Shown: positions 58,673 to 64,000 of the stretch, piece after piece
How positions within the stretch are numbered: position 1 is the stretch's first letter
How the letters are laid out: every line of letters starts with the position of its first letter
From: Hofstenia miamia
Lineage: Eukaryota; Xenacoelomorpha; Acoela
Length of the DNA stretch: 64,000 bases
Assembly (NCBI GenBank): GCA_004352715.1
Contig: SCFE01000087.1
Coordinates: 1,350,183-1,414,182 of the forward strand
Direction of reading: 5' to 3'
The notes under the pieces: generated by a model
Seen by the model: the letters and a program-made list of their open reading frames with translations, nothing else
What the model was told of the DNA's origin: nothing
Database searches by the model: none
Made by a program: the position numbers and the translations under genes

Positions 58673-59001
58673 TCTAAATAAGAAAAATTCATTAAAATTG
58701 TACAATATAAATTACAAAAGAAAATTACTTAACACCGTCAAATGGAATGAATAAGAAAGGTTTTTAAGTTTCTTTAAAGATCTGGTATTTGTAAAATGTA
58801 TTTCATTGAACTTTTACACTATAATGTATCCTATAGATCCTGAAACTACATTTCAATTAGAAAAACAATATTTAGTTTCCAGGAATTTTTTTAAATTTTA
58901 AGAATATTTCTATTCACAATTTTAATGGAGGTGAAGGGTGAATAGGAACCTACATGATTTTGCTATATATATATATTATGAAAGATTTATTCCGCAAATA
59001 T

Positions 59002-59030
59002 GTTTCGCTACATACGTATAGCTTCGTCAG
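59002..59030 (-). ncRNA. Hammerhead-ribozyme-like core
   Basis: Minus strand, beginning 25 nt after the stop of the Penelope-like ORF. CTGACGA (59030-59024), one extra A, helix II GCTA...TAGC (59022-59007, inner bases can pair further), then GAAAC (59006-59002). The next bases, ACATAT then TTGC, occupy the places of helix III (imperfect, compare ACCGGT in the other copy) and of the cleavage nucleotide plus a 3-bp helix I with the GCA before the core. Helices I and III are therefore weak here. Confidence 0.6.
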
Positions 59031-59055
59031 TGCATATAGAGTATAGAGGGAAAGT

Positions 59056-60900
59056 TTAGAAAAGTTTAAGAATGCTAACATGGTTTAATTGTCTATTTAA
59101 TAGTTTTTTACGTTCTTGTTTTATTAATAATGCTTCAGTGATCTTGGTATGTTTGTTCTTAGTTAATATTTTAAAATGATCTTTTGTTGCTTGGTAATGA
59201 TGTAAGTAAATTTCTGATGTTAGGTGGCCTCTTAGGTGTTCCTTAATTCTAATTTCCAAATGTCTTCTTGTCTCCCCGATGTATGAGGCATTACACTCAT
59301 CACAAGAATATTTATAAACAATAGAGGAAGACAAGAGTATTGGGATCGGATCTTTGTTTGAGAAAAAGTTTGAGGTCTTAGTTGTTGTAAATGTTGGAAT
59401 TATCTTAGTTTCATATATCTTTAATTTTTNNNNNNNNNNNNNNNNNNNNNNNNNNNNNNNNNNNNNNNNNNNNNNNNNNNNNNNNNNNNNNNNNNNNNNN
59501 NNNNNNNNNNNNNNNNNNNNNNNNNNNNNNNNNNNNNNNNNNNNNNNNNNNNNNNNNNNNNNNNNNNNNNNNNNNNNNNNNNNNNNNNNNNNNNNNNNNN
59601 NNNNNNNNNNNNNNNNNNNNNNNNNNNNNNNNNNNNNNNNNNNNNNNNNNNNNNNNNNNNNNNNNNNNNNNNNNNNNNNNNNNNNNNNNNNNNNNNNNNN
59701 NNNNNNNNNNNNNNNNNNNNNNNNNNNNNNNNNNNNNNNNNNNNNNNNNNNNNNNNNNNNNNNNNNNNNNNNNNNNNNNNNNNNNNNNNNNNNNNNNNNN
59801 NNNNNNNNNNNNNNNNNNNNNNNNNNNNNNNNNNNNNNNNNNNNNNNNNNNNNNNNNNNNNNNNNNNNNNNNNNNNNNNNNNNNNNNNNNNNNNNNNNNN
59901 NNNNNNNNNNNNNNNNNNNNNNNNNNNNNNNNNNNNNNNNNNNNNNNNNNNNNNNNNNNNNNNNNNNNNNNNNNNNNNNNNNNNNNNNNNNNNNNNNNNN
60001 NNNNNNNNNNNNNNNNNNNNNNNNNNNNNNNNNNNNNNNNNNNNNNNNNNNNNNNNNNNNNNNNNNNNNNNNNNNNNNNNNNNNNNNNNNNNNNNNNNNN
60101 NNNNNNNNNNNNNNNNNNNNNNNNNNNNNNNNNNNNNNNNNNNNNNNNNNNNNNNNNNNNNNNNNNNNNNNNNNNNNNNNNNNNNNNNNNNNNNNNNNNN
60201 NNNNNNNNNNNNNNNNNNNNNNNNNNNNNNNNNNNNNNNNNNNNNNNNNNNNNNNNNNNNNNNNNNNNNNNNNNNNNNNNNNNNNNNNNNNNNNNNNNNN
60301 NNNNNNNNNNNNNNNNNNNNNNNNNATAAATGGTTTAATAATTTTATCAAGTTCTTTTGATAAATTATATGTACTGTTGTTGACTGAACTTAGAACTGGT
60401 CTCATTGGTGGTTGTTCTTTGCATTTGGGTATTTTTGGTAAACCATATAATCTTGCTGGTATACTTCCCGTTGTTCGACATTTTTCATAAAATTCTTTTG
60501 ATATCTGCTTTCGTTGTAATAAAGATTTTAATGAATTATTAATTCTTTCTTCTTCTTTAATAAAAGATTTAGTTATATCTTGGCTTTTCAGTTCTTTAAA
60601 TTTGCTTGTATTGTCTAATATTTCATTCATTTTAGAAACATAGTGTTTCTATCACATATTAACGTGCCGTTGCCTTTATCAAAACGATTTTTATATATAG
60701 TTTTGTCTTTTGATAGGTTTCTTAATGCATTTGTCATCGTTTTTATGTTGTTAGGAATTTTAATCTTTGTGTTTACATAGTTGTTAGATAACTTTTTTAT
60801 TTCAATTTTATATTCTTCTTCTTCATGTTTATTGAATTTAGATTGTTTACATAAGTTTTCGAAGAAAACTTCTTTTGATACTGGTCTACCAAACTCAATG
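59056..60900 (-). pseudogene. Penelope-like retroelement (RT + GIY-YIG)
   Basis: Minus-strand retroelement with a gap in the middle. The N-terminal part (60900-60627) reads FFENLCKQSKFNKHEEEE and then RFDKGNGTLICDR, the Penelope D-K-G-N-G motif. A frameshift at about 60628 (LKMNEIL junction) leads to the RT start (ARLYGLPKIPKC, PPMRPVLSSVNN). The RT catalytic region lies in the N gap (59430-60325). The C-terminal GIY-YIG endonuclease is intact: IVYKYSCDECNASYIGETRR then IKEHLRGH. The ORF ends SILKLF. The 5' end is cut off at about 60895, where plus-strand Gypsy sequence begins. It is the least damaged of the Penelope relics here, but it is frameshifted and truncated. Confidence 0.92.
59430..60325. 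other. Assembly gap (N)
   Basis: 896 Ns inside the Penelope-like element, over the expected RT palm domain. Confidence 1.
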
Positions 60901-62765
60901 AAAACTAAATTCGAAAACAAGTGTGACATTGATGATGATATTGACACTCTAATAAAAAAAGCCAAAAACATCCAAATCACAATAGAAAACAACAAACGAG
61001 TATACAACAAAGGGGAACACTACAAGTAGCACCTCAACAACGTCATACCTTTGATGCCCTACAAAAAGCCATTGAAGAGAAACCCAACAATTTTGCATTC
61101 GTCAGATGTCGCCAATGTGGGGAAAAAGGACAACTCAAAAAAGACTGCAAAACTATAGTCTATATGATCAATGACGCATTGGAAGATTTAGATTGCATTG
61201 GAAACAATGAATACAGTGAAAATACTTTAAACAAATAAGGGCACCAGCCCCAGACTGTGCCAAAGAGCTGTTAATCATAACAGATTTGCTGGAAAGGAAA
61301 TTAATTACCGTCACCATCAATAGCTGTAACATCAAAGCCACTGTTGACACTGGTGCTTCAACCTCAATCATGACTGACACATGTGCGCATCAGTTGGACA
61401 TGGGAAGACATAACTAAAAACGAATCTCAACTAATAAGCGCCTTGGGCGACTCAGTCAATGTGAAATGCATCGTAAAAGACGCATTACTAACAATTCAAA
61501 ATGTTAAATTCCACAAAGACGTCCACATCATCAACACTAGAAATCAACCACTGCCCTACAAGATAATACTAGGAAGAGACTTCCTAACAGAAAACAACTG
61601 CCTCATCAATTATTCAAATCAAACACTAACTATAAAGAAAGACAAGAATGTTACAGTCTCACTAGCTACCAAGGGCACCAATACTTTGGATTTCTCGATG
61701 GTGGAAAATTTAAGACTAGAGCTCTTTCACTGGAGACTCATAAAAATAGTAGCAAAAAACCTATGTGAGGAGAAGTCTTCATCACAAACGCTCATGGGAT
61801 AGGATCCTCACAAATAGCAGTATTGAATAATCTTGCCGCAATAAGAGACAACTATGGATTCACGGCAATGCTCAACAACTCTAACAAATACGTCTTACTC
61901 AGAACCAAAGACATTACAATTACCAGAATCCTACTGGAAACATCTGTAACCAAGAACAAACCAATTCTAATCTCTGATAAAGCAGACTGTCCAAAAAATC
62001 AATCAAATGCTCTGCTTATAACTAGAGATTCACATCTACACCTAACTGCTGAGGAAAGAGATACCATCAATGAGATATTTAACAAAAAAATTCAGCAATC
62101 CTTGACAATGACAAAATCAGCATTGGCAAAGCCATCAGTGTCGAACACAGTATAGAAACTACATCTGATAAACCAATATGACAATCATTCAGACAGGTAC
62201 CATCTCAAATGCAAGAACAGTACGCAAAAACCATATCAGTTCTCCTCAACAATGGAATAATCAGAAGAAGTAAAAATCCGTATGCATCCCCAACAGTCTT
62301 TATTAAACAGGGTGAAAAACATTGATTGTGCATAGACTTCCGCCAACTAAATGAAGTAATCAAAAGGATGCATATCCTTTACCACTCATAGAGGATATCT
62401 TATATGATAAAGCAAAATTTAGGATCTTCTCCACATTGGACTTATGTAAAACATACTGGCAGGTACCCATGCAGCCAAATGATATAGAAAAAACTACGTT
62501 CATCACCCAATATGGCCTATTTGAGTGGCTCTACATGGCCTTTGGCTTATGCAATGCCCCGGCCACTTTCCAAGAACAACGTCACAAAAATCTTGCTCAA
62601 TGACAAATGCAAACTATCAAAATGCATTGCAGCCTACATCAATGATATTTTCATTGTTTCACTGCCGGATTACATATCAATGCTAACAAATGTAATATCG
62701 CAAAACACAAAGTGACTTTCCTTGGCAGAACTATCACACCAGGAAACATTTGAACTTTCAGAATC
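60896..62765 (+). pseudogene. Gypsy-type LTR retrotransposon gag-pol relic
   Basis: In order on the plus strand: gag end (DIDDDIDTLIKKAKNIQ); zinc knuckle at 61107-61148, which reads CRQCGEKGQLKKDC so the CCHC histidine is Gln; aspartic protease with DTGAS at 61346-61360 and ILGRDFL at 61566-61586; and the reverse transcriptase from about 62190. The RT shows NNGIIRRSKNPYASPTV, FRQLNEVIKR, FSTLDL, TTFITQYGLFEWLYM and FGLCNAPATF. The catalytic box reads YINDI, where Y-x-D-D is expected. The tail VTFLGRTITPGNI ends the recognisable part. Frameshifts and stops occur throughout, for example at 61029 and 62324. No LTR was identified; RNase H and integrase are absent. Inactive. Confidence 0.9.
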
Positions 62766-62811
62766 TTAGCAGCAAAAATTTAGAATTTAAGCAATTAATT
62801 TCAAGTTTTAA

Positions 62812-63155
62812 AAATGATTTATACTAGCAATTTCTGAGACTTGGCTAAAAAGTCACGATCCCGATAACATATGGTCTTTTAAAAACGATGCATATACTGT
62901 ATTCAGAAGAGACAGATTATCCAATAATCCACTAGGTAAAACAACAGGTGGGGGAGTTCTCTTTCTAGTACCGAAGTCATTTAATCCAAAATTGCGCAAT
63001 GATATCAGGAGTAATCTATCATCAAATTTTGAAAGTCTTTGAAGAAATTCTCAAATTAAAAGGCAGTTTCTAAATGTATCTTATTGTCCAAACAAGAAAT
63101 TCGCTACTACAATGTTGATGCATTTTTCAGAAATTTCTTAATTTTATCTCAATAA
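62812..63155 (+). pseudogene. LINE endonuclease (APE-type) fragment
   Basis: Reads ILAISETWLKSHDPDN, then YTVFRRDRLSNNPLG, then TGGGVLFLVPKSF and NVSYCPNKKF. These are the S-E-T-W-L, R-x-D-R and G-G-G-V landmarks of the CR1/Jockey-type LINE endonuclease. A stop (TGA) replaces the usual Trp in FESLW, and the sequence runs into the terminal gap. It begins directly after the Gypsy relic. Confidence 0.85.
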
Positions 63156-64000
63156 NNNNNNNNNNNNNNNNNNNNNNNNNNNNNNNNNNNNNNNNNNNNN
63201 NNNNNNNNNNNNNNNNNNNNNNNNNNNNNNNNNNNNNNNNNNNNNNNNNNNNNNNNNNNNNNNNNNNNNNNNNNNNNNNNNNNNNNNNNNNNNNNNNNNN
63301 NNNNNNNNNNNNNNNNNNNNNNNNNNNNNNNNNNNNNNNNNNNNNNNNNNNNNNNNNNNNNNNNNNNNNNNNNNNNNNNNNNNNNNNNNNNNNNNNNNNN
63401 NNNNNNNNNNNNNNNNNNNNNNNNNNNNNNNNNNNNNNNNNNNNNNNNNNNNNNNNNNNNNNNNNNNNNNNNNNNNNNNNNNNNNNNNNNNNNNNNNNNN
63501 NNNNNNNNNNNNNNNNNNNNNNNNNNNNNNNNNNNNNNNNNNNNNNNNNNNNNNNNNNNNNNNNNNNNNNNNNNNNNNNNNNNNNNNNNNNNNNNNNNNN
63601 NNNNNNNNNNNNNNNNNNNNNNNNNNNNNNNNNNNNNNNNNNNNNNNNNNNNNNNNNNNNNNNNNNNNNNNNNNNNNNNNNNNNNNNNNNNNNNNNNNNN
63701 NNNNNNNNNNNNNNNNNNNNNNNNNNNNNNNNNNNNNNNNNNNNNNNNNNNNNNNNNNNNNNNNNNNNNNNNNNNNNNNNNNNNNNNNNNNNNNNNNNNN
63801 NNNNNNNNNNNNNNNNNNNNNNNNNNNNNNNNNNNNNNNNNNNNNNNNNNNNNNNNNNNNNNNNNNNNNNNNNNNNNNNNNNNNNNNNNNNNNNNNNNNN
63901 NNNNNNNNNNNNNNNNNNNNNNNNNNNNNNNNNNNNNNNNNNNNNNNNNNNNNNNNNNNNNNNNNNNNNNNNNNNNNNNNNNNNNNNNNNNNNNNNNNNN
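63156..64000. other. Assembly gap (N) to window end
   Basis: 845 Ns; nothing can be said. Confidence 1.

Noticed and set aside
1-64000. CRISPR arrays, operons, prokaryotic promoters, tRNA or rRNA genes
   Set aside because: The window is clearly a eukaryotic animal genome. No array-like spaced repeats or tRNA/rRNA signatures were seen, though tRNA detection by eye is not reliable.

Overview
This is an AT-rich, repeat-laden piece of an animal (invertebrate metazoan) genome. Three things point to an animal: RING/B-box (TRIM-like) proteins, a pentaspan prominin-like membrane protein, and a mixed load of hAT, piggyBac, Tc1, LINE, Gypsy and Penelope-like elements. The coding exons are long and intron-free, and (AT)n tracts and assembly gaps (N runs) are frequent. 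I cannot name the species. A cnidarian or another AT-rich invertebrate would fit, but that is a guess.

Layout. 1-848: LINE reverse-transcriptase relic. 900-6000: mostly non-coding, with a decayed Penelope-like terminus (3.8 kb) and a frameshifted hAT transposase (4.4-6.0 kb, minus strand). 7.5-10.2 kb: nested hAT-type elements. 11.0-13.2 kb: a hAT transposase C-terminus and a roughly 0.85-kb direct duplication ending in N gaps. 14.0-15.2 kb: piggyBac relic. 15.2-23.6 kb: essentially gene-free, with a hAT MITE at 19.9-20.6 kb. 23.66-40.2 kb: a tandem cluster of TRIM-like genes and pseudogenes, all on the plus strand. The cluster has two intact genes (29.1-30.9 and 38.3-40.2 kb), one gene split by a 1-nt frameshift (33.9-35.8 kb), and several fragments. 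41.5-45.7 kb: LINE relics, one carrying a complete-length but broken Tc1 element. 46.4-48.9 kb: intact single-exon prominin-like gene (minus). 52.5-53.2 kb and 59.0-60.9 kb: two Penelope-like elements, each followed by a hammerhead-ribozyme-like motif. 60.9-62.8 kb: Gypsy pol relic. 62.8-63.15 kb: LINE endonuclease relic, then an N gap to the end.

Host genes. The TRIM-like proteins look like single-subunit E3 ubiquitin ligases: RING, B-box1, B-box2, coiled coil, and a C-terminal region I read as a divergent beta-propeller. Every copy whose 5' end survives has a splice acceptor 23-24 nt upstream of the conserved ATG. This implies an ancestral gene with a 5'UTR intron and one coding exon that duplicated in place. 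The cluster shows birth-and-death evolution: dead copies lie between live ones, and one copy is mosaic. The prominin-like gene is unrelated to the cluster.

Most interesting items: hammerhead-like cores beside the Penelope-like elements, two of them at the same place just after the stop codon and all three with the same extra nucleotide before helix II; the TRIM cluster and its mosaic frameshifted member; the intronless prominin with a 17-residue repeat in its tail; and several transposons with exact target-site duplications nested inside one another.
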